A stretch of 64,000 bases of DNA from the NCBI GenBank assembly GCA_947598155.1, contig CANQFC010000004.1, forward strand, positions 1 through 64,000. Reading direction: 5' to 3'. The stretch comes from an uncultured Clostridia bacterium. GTDB lineage: Bacteria; Bacillota; Clostridia; Oscillospirales; Acutalibacteraceae. Shown here piece by piece: positions 7,870-14,812 of this stretch. Position numbers and translations under genes: made by a program. Each line of letters begins with the position of its first letter. The first letter of the stretch is position 1. Below the pieces are notes generated by a model. The model was not told the origin of the DNA. It searched no databases and worked only from the letters and a program-made list of their open reading frames with translations.

Positions 7870-8920
7870 AGCGATTTCTGTATTTTCAAGCGCAGGTATA
7901 GGCGAGTTATTATTAAAGAATACAAATGTGGAAGTCGTAGCCGCAAATGAACTTCTACCTAAACGAGCAGAATGCTATTCTCATTTTTACCCCAACACAG
8001 ATATGTACTGCGGTGATATTACATTGGAAGAAACGCAAGATTATATGGTTTCGGCAGCGCAGAAAAGCGGCGCAAAAATGTTGATAGCTACGCCGCCTTG
8101 TCAAGGATTAAGCACATTAGGAAAGAATAAAAAACAAATACACTATGAAAAAGATAAACGAAATTATCTAATTCTTTCTGCATTGAACATAATTGACCGC
8201 TGCGATTTTGATTATGTTTTGATTGAAAATGTTCCAACCTTTTTGGAAATGTATTTTCCTTATGAAAACGATTACTTCAAACTCGAAGAAATTCTTAATA
8301 AGAAGTATTCGAGCAAATATAAAATTGAAGCAAGAGTTTTGAACGCAAAAGATTATGGTATTTGTCAGTCAAGGCCGAGAGCTATAATCAAGATGTATAA
8401 ACCTGATAAAAAATGGTCTTGGCCATCCGAAGAGCAGGAAATTACCCTACGCGAAGCTATCGGATATTTACCGTCTTTGGAATCCGGCGAATCGTCTGAT
8501 ATACCTTGGCATTTCGCAAAAAAGCATAATGAACGAGCAGTCTTGGCGCTTAAACACACTCCAACCGGAAAAAGCGCTATTGCGAACGAAGTGTATTATC
8601 CTAAAAAAGAGGATGGAACAAGAATCAAGGGATTTCATAATACTTTCAAAAGGATGGATTGGGATCAGCCTTGTCCCACAAGAACAACGTTCAGCGGAAG
8701 TATGAGTTCCCACAACAACGTTCATCCGGGACGATTGTTGCCGGATGGAACATATTCTGACGCGAGGGTTCTTACTTTATTGGAAACTTTTATAGTCTCG
8801 TCAATTCCTGAAGATATTGACTTTCCAAGAGATTCTACCGATACTTTTATAAGAACTGTTATCGGCGAGTCTATTCCGCCGAAACTTATGATGAAAGTTA
8901 TAGAGAAAATTGGAAAGTAG
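7853..8920 (+). CDS. DNA cytosine-C5 methyltransferase (second of a pair)
   Basis: The 355-residue paralogue has motif I FSSAGIGE, PPCQG with catalytic Cys83, LIENVP, QSRPR and IGESIPP. It starts within the end of the first methyltransferase with GAGAGG 5 bases upstream. Two m5C methyltransferases beside one nuclease is the arrangement of systems such as HgaI, where an asymmetric site needs a separate enzyme for each strand. I infer that this cassette recognises a non-palindromic site containing cytosine on both strands. The recognition sequence cannot be read from the protein. Confidence 0.96.
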   Translation: MMNKIKAISVFSSAGIGELLLKNTNVEVVAANELLPKRAECYSHFYPNTDMYCGDITLEETQDYMVSAAQKSGAKMLIATPPCQGLSTLGKNKKQIHYEKDKRNYLILSALNIIDRCDFDYVLIENVPTFLEMYFPYENDYFKLEEILNKKYSSKYKIEARVLNAKDYGICQSRPRAIIKMYKPDKKWSWPSEEQEITLREAIGYLPSLESGESSDIPWHFAKKHNERAVLALKHTPTGKSAIANEVYYPKKEDGTRIKGFHNTFKRMDWDQPCPTRTTFSGSMSSHNNVHPGRLLPDGTYSDARVLTLLETFIVSSIPEDIDFPRDSTDTFIRTVIGESIPPKLMMKVIEKIGK

Positions 8921-8928
8921 GTGCAATT

Positions 8929-10389
8929 ATGCCGATAATGGTAGAAAGAAATAAATGGATATTATATAAGCATACCTCAAACTATGAACTAATTAAAGCC
9001 GTTGCTCTTGATGTAAAAAACAGTTGCAAGACGAATATTTCTAACACAGAACGTGAAAGAATGCAGGAACGACTTGCCGCATTGAATATGTATAAAACGA
9101 GAAATCCCAAAGAAAAACCTCTTGACTCTATCAACCATAGAATCAACACTTTAGAGTATTTTATGTTTGGATACGAAGATGATTCTGATGGCAAACGTTT
9201 TATATTTAGCCCATTAGGAAACCTATTTTTAAAGCATATAAACGACGAGGAAAAGCTGATTAAGATATTTACAACAATGCTGTACGCAATACAGTTCCAA
9301 CATCCGGCAAGCGGAACGGACAAAGAATTTCAGTTATATCCATTTAGACTGATTTTTAAATTGTTAACAGACGAGCGTTTAGATGGGAAGTTGTATAATT
9401 ACGAATATGCATTACTCATCGCTTTTGTTGATTTAATGAATGCTTCTAAGTATGAAGATTTAGTTGAAAAGATATTAGATTTAAGGAAAAAGTCCGATGA
9501 AGAAATTGAAAAGATATATAAAACGGACGAACATACATACGTAAATGCAGTTTATGAGTGGGAGTATTATACTTGTAAGTTATTATCTTCTATCGGGATT
9601 TTTGATAGGACGAAAGGAAATACCATTTGCAAGTTATATCATCCGACAAAGTCGGGCAGCCACAGCAATCCAACAGGAAGAACTGCAAGAAACGGTTATG
9701 TTTCTTTAACCAATAAAGTCAAAGATTTTGTTGTTTTGCTATTAAATAGATATTCTTATGCTCAACAACCGTTAAAGTTAGACGATCCTGAAAGGATGAC
9801 TTTGGACGTCGTAAAAGAAATATATAGCTTTTACCCGCCGGAGTTGATGAACGAAATAGGCGAAAGCGACGAGTTATCATCATTATTAGAGTTGCCGAAA
9901 CTAATTGAGGAATATTCAAACAACCCCGATAACGACACGGCTTATTTATTCGAAGAAGTTCTTGATGAAGGTTTCAGTATGTTCTATAACGTTCAAACCA
10001 AGAGAATTGGCGGCGCAGGGCATACGGATATTGAATGTTTGTATTTAACAAAGAAAAAGAAGTTTGCGGTGGAATCAAAATCCACGGCAAACAAGTTGAG
10101 CGGTATCAATATTGGTAGATTGCGAGAACATAGAGAGGAAATCGGCGGAGAATACACAATTGTAATTACGCCACGATACGTCCCTGCCGCAAAAAGAGAT
10201 ATTAAAGGTGCTCCAATTGTAATTATTTTAGCAAGTACCTTTGCCGAGTATCTATATAATCATATTTTCCACGATGTTAGAGACGTTGATTATGCAGACT
10301 TTGACGATATAATAATTGAACACCTTGGCGAGGACGTGAGCAAATTTATATCTGATATGACTATGGCTAAGTTTGCTGTTAATAGTTGA
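8929..10389 (+). CDS. PD-(D/E)XK restriction endonuclease
   Basis: The 486-residue protein lies directly behind the two methyltransferases. The C-terminal part has a nuclease signature: Asp367 in GHTDIE, then Glu382 and Lys384 in VESKS. This is the D...E-x-K constellation of PD-(D/E)XK enzymes. The N-terminal 350 residues have no motif I can name and are likely the target-recognition part. That layout, with a terminal cleavage domain and a large recognition domain, fits type IIS enzymes such as the AlwI or FokI class. The exact family is not certain. It probably cuts the unmethylated site protected by the two m5C enzymes. Confidence 0.8.
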   Translation: MPIMVERNKWILYKHTSNYELIKAVALDVKNSCKTNISNTERERMQERLAALNMYKTRNPKEKPLDSINHRINTLEYFMFGYEDDSDGKRFIFSPLGNLFLKHINDEEKLIKIFTTMLYAIQFQHPASGTDKEFQLYPFRLIFKLLTDERLDGKLYNYEYALLIAFVDLMNASKYEDLVEKILDLRKKSDEEIEKIYKTDEHTYVNAVYEWEYYTCKLLSSIGIFDRTKGNTICKLYHPTKSGSHSNPTGRTARNGYVSLTNKVKDFVVLLLNRYSYAQQPLKLDDPERMTLDVVKEIYSFYPPELMNEIGESDELSSLLELPKLIEEYSNNPDNDTAYLFEEVLDEGFSMFYNVQTKRIGGAGHTDIECLYLTKKKKFAVESKSTANKLSGINIGRLREHREEIGGEYTIVITPRYVPAAKRDIKGAPIVIILASTFAEYLYNHIFHDVRDVDYADFDDIIIEHLGEDVSKFISDMTMAKFAVNS

Positions 10390-10391
10390 TT

Positions 10392-10799
10392 ATGGCAGAC
10401 GTATTTGATAGTAAAAAACGCTCTGACATAATGAGTAAAGTCCGCTCCAATAACAATAAATCAACTGAATTAGCTCTTATAAAATTCTTTAAAGAAAATA
10501 ATATAACCGGTTGGAAACGCAATTATCCTGTAAAAGGTCATCCTGATTTTGTTTTTCTTGATAAGAAGATTGCTGTTTTTGTCGACGGTTGCTTTTGGCA
10601 CGGACACGATTGTAGAAATACTCGTCCTTCCGATAATGCTGAATATTGGCAGAAAAAACGAGAAAGAAACATTAAGCACGATAAAGAAGTTACGGCAATG
10701 TTTGAAAATCGCGGATGGACAGTTATTCGTATTTGGGAATGCGAACTAAGAAAAAAGAACAGAGAAAATCTCTTGGATAAAATTAAGAAGCGTTCTTAA
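10392..10799 (+). CDS. vsr: very-short-patch repair endonuclease (Vsr)
   Basis: The 135-residue mismatch endonuclease nicks 5' of T in T:G mismatches, which arise when 5-methylcytosine deaminates. Signature segments are RSDIMSKVRSNNNKSTE, GHPDFVF with the catalytic Asp, FVDGCFWHGHDC with the zinc/catalytic histidines, and the YWQKK motif. I chose the ATG at 10392; a TTG at 10386 is also possible. It overlaps or abuts the nuclease stop. Vsr genes accompany m5C restriction systems to limit the mutation cost of methylation, so its presence supports the C5 assignment of both methyltransferases. Confidence 0.96.
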   Translation: MADVFDSKKRSDIMSKVRSNNNKSTELALIKFFKENNITGWKRNYPVKGHPDFVFLDKKIAVFVDGCFWHGHDCRNTRPSDNAEYWQKKRERNIKHDKEVTAMFENRGWTVIRIWECELRKKNRENLLDKIKKRS

Positions 10800-10823
10800 A
10801 ATAATAACACAGGAGACGTACAT

Positions 10824-11351
10824 ATGCCAAATTTCTTACAAAAGCTGATATACAACTTATCGACGGTTGTTCCGCTATTCTTTATTTTTTCGATTGTTTG
10901 GTTTTTTCAAAAGCATACATTTTGTATTCCAATAATTGCTGTTGTTTTGGGCATAGCGATAGGTTCTATGTTTAAAGCCTCATTCGCTTATGGTAAGAGA
11001 AATATTCCACTAATTGATATAAATGTCACAAATATATCGCCTTATGATGGTTGGTTGGTCATATATATAATTACATATATGCTACCATTTGCTAGTATTA
11101 TTTTAAAAGATTTTAATGTAATTATTTGCGCTTTTATAGCAGCAGTATTAGCTTTTATAGCTCCTCTTGTTAATACTGCAATCCCTAATCCGTTACTATT
11201 TATTAAAGGGTATCATTTTTATAAGATAGGAGCCGAAAATGGGATTTCAGAATATGTGCTAATAAGCAAGAGAAAATTACGAAGGTCATCAGATATCAGG
11301 CGCGTTAAACGTATATTTGAATTTTTATTATTAGATAGCAAGGAGAAATAG
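10824..11351 (+). CDS. kwaA: four-span membrane protein, probable KwaA
   Basis: The 175-residue protein has four hydrophobic segments at about residues 11-29, 33-52, 76-93 and 97-118, then a basic C-terminal tail (ISKRKLRRSSDIRR). An extracytoplasmic loop contains NISPYDGW and leads into a span beginning LVIYIITYMLPF, a pattern I associate with KwaA, the membrane sensor of the Kiwa anti-phage system. It starts behind AGGAG, 24 bases after vsr and 3 bases before the probable KwaB gene. The identification leans on the partner gene and on topology; a generic membrane protein cannot be excluded without a profile search. Confidence 0.7.
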   Translation: MPNFLQKLIYNLSTVVPLFFIFSIVWFFQKHTFCIPIIAVVLGIAIGSMFKASFAYGKRNIPLIDINVTNISPYDGWLVIYIITYMLPFASIILKDFNVIICAFIAAVLAFIAPLVNTAIPNPLLFIKGYHFYKIGAENGISEYVLISKRKLRRSSDIRRVKRIFEFLLLDSKEK

Positions 11352-11354
11352 AAA

Positions 11355-12239
11355 TTGTTTGATAACAGTTCAATAATGATAATAAAATCTGGAGAACCAT
11401 TAGAAGTATTTAGATTAGAAGTTGATACAGATACGCAAAATTCTATATGTAGTGTTTTTTCAAATGCCGTATCAGAAATGTCTTCAGAAAAATCAAAAGT
11501 GGTTTTTGATGGTAGTTATAAACCGCTTGACGACGAATACTTAGTAATAGAAAATTTTCAACTTCCAGATGAAATAAAGGATGCAATTAGAAATCCAATA
11601 GGTGTAGCAAAATACGAAAAAGAAAATGGTTCTTTTCCGGAAATTAAGGCAATTTTTGTAGGCGAACGTATTGAGTCGAAAGATACTGAAAATTTTTCTG
11701 TTGCATTCCAAAGGTTTAAAAAAGAACAATATATTTCTACTAGAGCATTTAATTTGTTTTTTGATAACGATACTTTTCGAAGAGAGAAAAGTTATGGTAT
11801 TAGTATATCTGACAATATTGATTGTTTGTTTTCTGAAAATGAGTTGGAATTTACCTCTTTTTACTATGCAAGGCAAGTGTTCGATTTGAGTGATTACTAT
11901 CGATCAGCAACTGACCAAGAAGTTCAATCTTTCACTTCCAGCGACCGTCTATTAATAGACAATACTGATGCTTTCAAAGAAATGGCAAATACATGGATAC
12001 GCCGTAAAATAGCAATGATTAACGATTCTGAAGTATTATCAAACTATTCTGCTGCCAAGATAAAAGGATTAGCGAAATCAGTAGGAATTGATATATTAAT
12101 CGACAATAAAAAAATTGTTATACCTAATGATAAAGAAAAGGTGAAAATTATTTTGGGCTTTTTAGATGAAGAAGCGTATAAAGGCCCATTTTCGCAAAAT
12201 ACATATTTGGCAAATTCAAAACGTCAAGTAAATAAATAG
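11355..12239 (+). CDS. kwaB: DUF4868 protein, probable KwaB
   Basis: The 294-residue protein resembles the DUF4868 family, the effector of Kiwa. The support is the segment FQRFKKEQYIS near residue 120, NLFFDNDTFRRE, the hydrophobic pair ISISDNIDCLF/LEFTSFYYARQVFDL, and the characteristic C-terminus FLDEEAYKGPFSQNTYLANSK. No signal peptide or membrane span is visible. It begins at TTG 11355 with AAGGAG upstream, 3 bases after the KwaA stop. KwaB acts with membrane KwaA to stop phage DNA replication and late transcription. It is the last cargo gene before the right element end. Confidence 0.75.
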   Translation: MFDNSSIMIIKSGEPLEVFRLEVDTDTQNSICSVFSNAVSEMSSEKSKVVFDGSYKPLDDEYLVIENFQLPDEIKDAIRNPIGVAKYEKENGSFPEIKAIFVGERIESKDTENFSVAFQRFKKEQYISTRAFNLFFDNDTFRREKSYGISISDNIDCLFSENELEFTSFYYARQVFDLSDYYRSATDQEVQSFTSSDRLLIDNTDAFKEMANTWIRRKIAMINDSEVLSNYSAAKIKGLAKSVGIDILIDNKKIVIPNDKEKVKIILGFLDEEAYKGPFSQNTYLANSKRQVNK

Positions 12240-12258
12240 TATATAATTTATATTAATG

Positions 12259-12295
12259 TTGATAGCACTAAATTGATAGCTATTTGATAGCAAAA
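12259..12295 (+). repeat. integrase arm-type repeats, right end
   Basis: Three related copies, TTGATAGCA, TTGATAGCT and TTTGATAGCA, are spaced about 13 and 11 bases apart. They match the GATAGCA pair at 144-162 and mark the inner side of the element's right end. Confidence 0.5.
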
Positions 12296-12394
12296 GCAGA
12301 AATACCTCATAGAATTGAGATAATCTGTACCAAATTGAGACATATTAAGTCAAAATTCCTAAGCAAAATCAGTTAAAGTCTGTTTTGTACTTAG

Positions 12395-12456
12395 GAGTGG
12401 GAGTGATTTCACGCCCACAAAAAAGCCCGTAAAATAAGGCTTTTTGCCGATTTGGT
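12395..12456 (+). other. putative right attachment region (attR) of the IME
   Basis: GAGTGGGAGTGATTT matches the left end at 74 with two differences, and the flanking 45 bases are also similar. The core forms an imperfect palindrome, GTGGGAGTGA/TCACGCCCAC (12398-12419), that could present a recombinase core site. The upstream bases 12358-12400 resemble 18726-18792, which looks like another element end. This non-coding stretch (12240-12585) has no other gene. Confidence 0.45.
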
Positions 12457-12486
12457 GCCATTCGTGTCAACATAACGGCAATATTA

Positions 12487-12540
12487 TTTGATTACAATTA
12501 AAGCACAGCGGCAGAGATTTCCCCCCTGCCGCCGATTTTA
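12487..12540 (+). repeat. intergenic repeat copy A with terminator-like hairpin
   Basis: A GATTACAATTAAAGC lead is followed by a CGGCAG/CTGCCG hairpin and an AT-rich tail. Copies B (12943-12996) and C (25066-25122) share the lead and the GCCGCC hairpin. Confidence 0.5.
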
Positions 12541-12585
12541 TATTTAAGATTAAAAAATTTATGTTATAATATAAAAGGTGATTTT

Positions 12586-12912
12586 ATGAGTTTATTTAAA
12601 AATTTTCGCTCGAGTCATAAATCTGAGGACGACCGCTGGCGTGAGGCGGAATGTCTTGCCCGAATCAAAGAATCGGTTATACGCAAAACCGGGATTGAAA
12701 AATTCATTGAGGTTGACGACTGCACGGTAGCATTTGCCGGTTCGGAGGACGATATGAGGCTTATACTTGAAATTTCCACTATGATAGGCGGAGACGGGAA
12801 TAGATTTTTACGCGCCGACTTAGACGATAGAATTGTATGGCAGGAGGATGATTTTGACAGCACGGCGGAGTTTGAATCGGCAATTTCCGATTATCTCTCC
12901 GACCGTGTGTGA
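12586..12912 (+). CDS. uncharacterised acidic protein of 108 aa
   Basis: I do not recognise the family. The product is small, acidic and soluble, with alternating beta and alpha pattern (KFIEVDDCTVAFAG, MRLILEISTMIGG) and no transmembrane span. A good ribosome binding site (AAAAGGTG) and a TATAAT-like box at about 12564 lie upstream, and a GC-rich terminator follows at 12961. It stands alone between the IME end and the ACGX island. Confidence 0.65.
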   Translation: MSLFKNFRSSHKSEDDRWREAECLARIKESVIRKTGIEKFIEVDDCTVAFAGSEDDMRLILEISTMIGGDGNRFLRADLDDRIVWQEDDFDSTAEFESAISDYLSDRV

Positions 12913-12942
12913 CCGAGCAACGAAGATTGTCAACAATGAGTT

Positions 12943-12996
12943 GATTTACAGTTAAGGCGGAGCGGCGGCGTGGAGCAATCCTTGCCGCCGCTTTTT
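12943..12996 (+). terminator. intergenic repeat copy B with intrinsic terminator
   Basis: The lead GATTTACAGTTAAGGCGG is followed by a perfect 9-bp stem, AGCGGCGGC (12961-12969) with GCCGCCGCT (12984-12992), and TTTT. It ends the 108-aa gene. The lead and hairpin are shared with copies at 12.49 and 25.07 kb. Confidence 0.75.
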
Positions 12997-13054
12997 GCGT
13001 AGATTAAAAAGATTGTAATATAGAGTATCTTGCAAAATGATTCTATGAGAAATG

Positions 13055-13097
13055 ATAAACCCCGCAGCAAGCAGGAAAACCTTGCCACGGGGTTTAT
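13055..13097 (-). terminator. terminator after the flavin reductase gene
   Basis: ATAAACCCCG (13055-13064) pairs with CGGGGTTTAT (13088-13097), with additional inner pairing of GCAAG and CTTGC. It lies just beyond the stop of the leftward flavin reductase gene. Confidence 0.7.
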
Positions 13098-13120
13098 TGC
13101 TGTTTTTCGTTTGCGAAAGT

Positions 13121-13684
13121 TTATTTCAGTGCAAGACCGTCCTTAAACGCTTCGCCCACCCGTTCGGATACCCGGTAATAGCCGTGCGTATAGGGGTCAA
13201 AGGCGATGGCGTTCACCAACGACAAATCAAGTTTGCCGTTCGGCATAACACGCTCATCGGCTGTGACATTGACCACTTTTCCAATCACACCGCAGCCGTA
13301 TTCATTCCCCTGATACTCGATAAATTCGCACTCCAGACAAAGCGGGAATTCGTTGATGACCGGTGCGTCGACTGTCTCGGCCTTACTTGCGGTCAGCCCC
13401 GCTTTTGCCAGCTTATCCGTCACTTTTTTGCCGGATTCCACCCCGAAATAATCCGCCTCTTTCACATGGGCGGCATCGGCGATGCTCACGGTAAACGCGC
13501 CCCGCTTTTTGATGTTCTGCACGGTCTTGTGCGTTTCGGTCAGGTTGAGCGCCACGGTGTTTCGCTCCTGCATCGTTCCCCACGCGGCGTTCATCACATT
13601 TACACTGCCGTCATCGTTATAGGTTGCGACCATCAGCACCGGCATCGGGAAAATTCCTTCGGTAATGTTCAGTTTCTTTCTCAT
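13121..13684 (-). CDS. flavin reductase-like FMN-binding protein
   Basis: The 187-residue protein has the split-barrel flavin reductase fold, with PMPVLMVATYNDDGSVNVMN at the N-terminus and NLTETHKTVQNIKKRGAFTV as the FMN-phosphate region. Members reduce or bind FMN in the cytosol and often supply reducing equivalents to partner enzymes or reduce quinones and iron. It is transcribed behind the HxlR regulator with a 29-base gap. Codon use is GC-rich like the rest of the 13.1-18.7 kb island. The physiological acceptor is unknown. Confidence 0.9.
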   Translation of the reverse strand: MRKKLNITEGIFPMPVLMVATYNDDGSVNVMNAAWGTMQERNTVALNLTETHKTVQNIKKRGAFTVSIADAAHVKEADYFGVESGKKVTDKLAKAGLTASKAETVDAPVINEFPLCLECEFIEYQGNEYGCGVIGKVVNVTADERVMPNGKLDLSLVNAIAFDPYTHGYYRVSERVGEAFKDGLALK

Positions 13685-13713
13685 CGTAATTCCTCCTATA
13701 AATATTTTTTGAT

Positions 13714-14055
13714 TTACTTTGTCGTTTGAGACAAGGATGATTTATACCCCTCGCCCCACGCTTTCATGGAATCAAGAATCGGGCGCAACGATTCACCAAG
13801 CTCCGACAGCGCATACTCCACCCTCGGCGGAACTTCCGGGTACACAGTGCGGGTAATGAGGCCGTCCGCTTCCATAGACCGCAGGCTGTCCGTCAGTACC
13901 TTTTGGCTGATACCTTCCAGATTCTTTTGAAGCTCGTTGAAACGCCACGGGCGCCCCAGCAAATTTCGTATGATTAAAAGTTTCCACTTGTTCCCGATGA
14001 GCTGAACAGTAGTCGCTACGGGACATTCGGGGATGAGTTCGGCTTTTGTTTTCAT
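13714..14055 (-). CDS. HxlR-family winged-helix regulator
   Basis: The 113-residue protein carries the HxlR signature: a Cys near the N-terminus (PECPVATTVQLIGNKWKLLI), RFNELQKNLEGISQKVLTDS as the DNA-recognition helices, and the RVEYALSELG wing. HxlR/YodB/QorR relatives sense electrophiles or disulfide stress through this Cys (here Cys11). The start follows GGAGGTG. It is divergent from the ACGX peptide and directly upstream of the flavin reductase, so both directions may be under its control. Confidence 0.95.
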   Translation of the reverse strand: MKTKAELIPECPVATTVQLIGNKWKLLIIRNLLGRPWRFNELQKNLEGISQKVLTDSLRSMEADGLITRTVYPEVPPRVEYALSELGESLRPILDSMKAWGEGYKSSLSQTTK

Positions 14056-14095
14056 AAAGCACCTCCGTTACATCAGAAAAGAATATTACATTTAT

Positions 14096-14124
14096 ATTAT
14101 ACTGCAACATACTTCAGAATGCAA
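14096..14124 (-). promoter_or_regulatory. promoter of the HxlR-flavin reductase pair
   Basis: On the minus strand TTGCAT (14124-14119) is separated by 17 bases from TATAAT (14101-14096), about 40 bases before the HxlR start. Confidence 0.75.
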
Positions 14125-14202
14125 TAGTTTCGAACGGGTTCACGAAAAATTAAAAATTGATTTTGCCGTAAAACGCCCTAAACACCCAAAAGTTACAAAA
14201 AG

Positions 14203-14258
14203 GTGCGTATCCCCATAAAAAAGTGCGTACTTGTGCGGAGAAAAAATATTCGTACAAT
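14203..14258 (+). promoter_or_regulatory. promoter and GTGCGTA repeats before the ACGX peptide
   Basis: TTGTGC (14231-14236) and TACAAT (14253-14258) are separated by 16 bases, 52 bases before the peptide start. Immediately upstream GTGCGTA occurs at 14203-14209 and 14223-14229, two direct copies 20 bases apart (two helical turns). They are a possible activator or HxlR binding site. Operator function is inferred. Confidence 0.55.
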
Positions 14259-14309
14259 GATAGATACAGGAGGCAAAAAGCTCCCTGAATCCATAAGGAG
14301 GTACGAAAA

Positions 14310-14513
14310 ATGGCACTTTCTAATCTCGCCGGATGGACTGAGGACAAGGCAGCTTCCGCCTGTGGTGCAGCTTGTGGTGCGGCTGACAAGCCCGCTAAGA
14401 CCCCTACTGCTTGCGGTGCGGCTGACAAGCCGGAGGAAAAGCCGGCCGCCTGTGGCTCTGCCTGTGGCGCTGGTGACAAACCCGCCGAGGCTCCTGCTGC
14501 TTGCGGTGCCTAA
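14310..14513 (+). CDS. ACGX-repeat RiPP precursor peptide
   Basis: The 67-residue peptide has a short leader (MALSNLAGWTEDKAAS) and six Ala-Cys-Gly units separated by Ala, Lys, Pro and Glu linkers such as AADKPAKTPT and AADKPEEKPA. Each cysteine sits in ACG-A or ACG-S. This matches the ACGX-repeat peptides that accompany a dedicated radical SAM/SPASM enzyme, which lies 299 bases downstream. The likely modification is a crosslink or other change at or near the cysteines; the product is unknown. The start is preceded by AAGGAGG. A fragment of the same repeat (GAADKPE) reappears at 14626-14649 after an inserted hairpin segment, so the tail may have been cut short. Confidence 0.9.
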   Translation: MALSNLAGWTEDKAASACGAACGAADKPAKTPTACGAADKPEEKPAACGSACGAGDKPAEAPAACGA

Positions 14514-14514
14514 T

Positions 14515-14589
14515 GGGGCTCCGCGAAAAGTCGCAAGACTTTTTGGGGAGAGGAGGAGCAACGGCGTAAGCGAGCTTTTCGTGCCCCGC
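14515..14589 (+). repeat. imperfect inverted-repeat segment inside the ACGX region
   Basis: GGGGCTCCGCGAAAAG (14515-14530) is complementary to CTTTTCGTGCCCC (to 14587) and encloses a purine-rich loop containing GGGGAGAGGAGGAGC. The bases that follow (14626-14649) read as the continuation of the precursor repeat in another frame, so this looks like a small insertion into the 3' end of the peptide gene. I recall similar GGGGAGAGGAGGAGC intergenic elements in gut Firmicutes but cannot verify that here. Confidence 0.5.
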
Positions 14590-14661
14590 ACGGAAACGAG
14601 CGATACAAAGTTTGCGACGACGAGTGGCGCTGCTGACAAGCCGGAGTAAGTTTACCCCCCC

Positions 14662-14775
14662 AACCGTTCCCGGTGGGAGCGATCCTCCCGGGAACCACGG
14701 TTGCGCAAGCAACAAGGTTCCCGGGACCCGCCCGAAATCTTCGATTTCGCTGGCGGGTGGGGTTCTTATTATTTT
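14662..14775 (+). terminator. nested hairpins and terminator between precursor and maturase
   Basis: A large hairpin (AACCG at 14662 with CGGTT near 14704, and GGGAACC with GGTTCCC) is followed by a strong stem ACCCGCC-CGAAATC/GATTTCG-TGGCGGGT at 14726-14758 and a T-rich tail. A partial terminator here would keep precursor mRNA in excess over the radical SAM message, as is common in RiPP operons. Confidence 0.7.
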
Positions 14776-14812
14776 TCGGTTTGACCGATTTTACATAAAG
14801 CGAGGACTGACA

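Noticed and set aside
14193-14649. Long open frames on both strands over the ACG repeats
   Set aside because: They are by-products of the repetitive, GC-rich coding sequence of the 67-aa peptide. Only the 14310 frame has a strong ribosome binding site and the ACG pattern.
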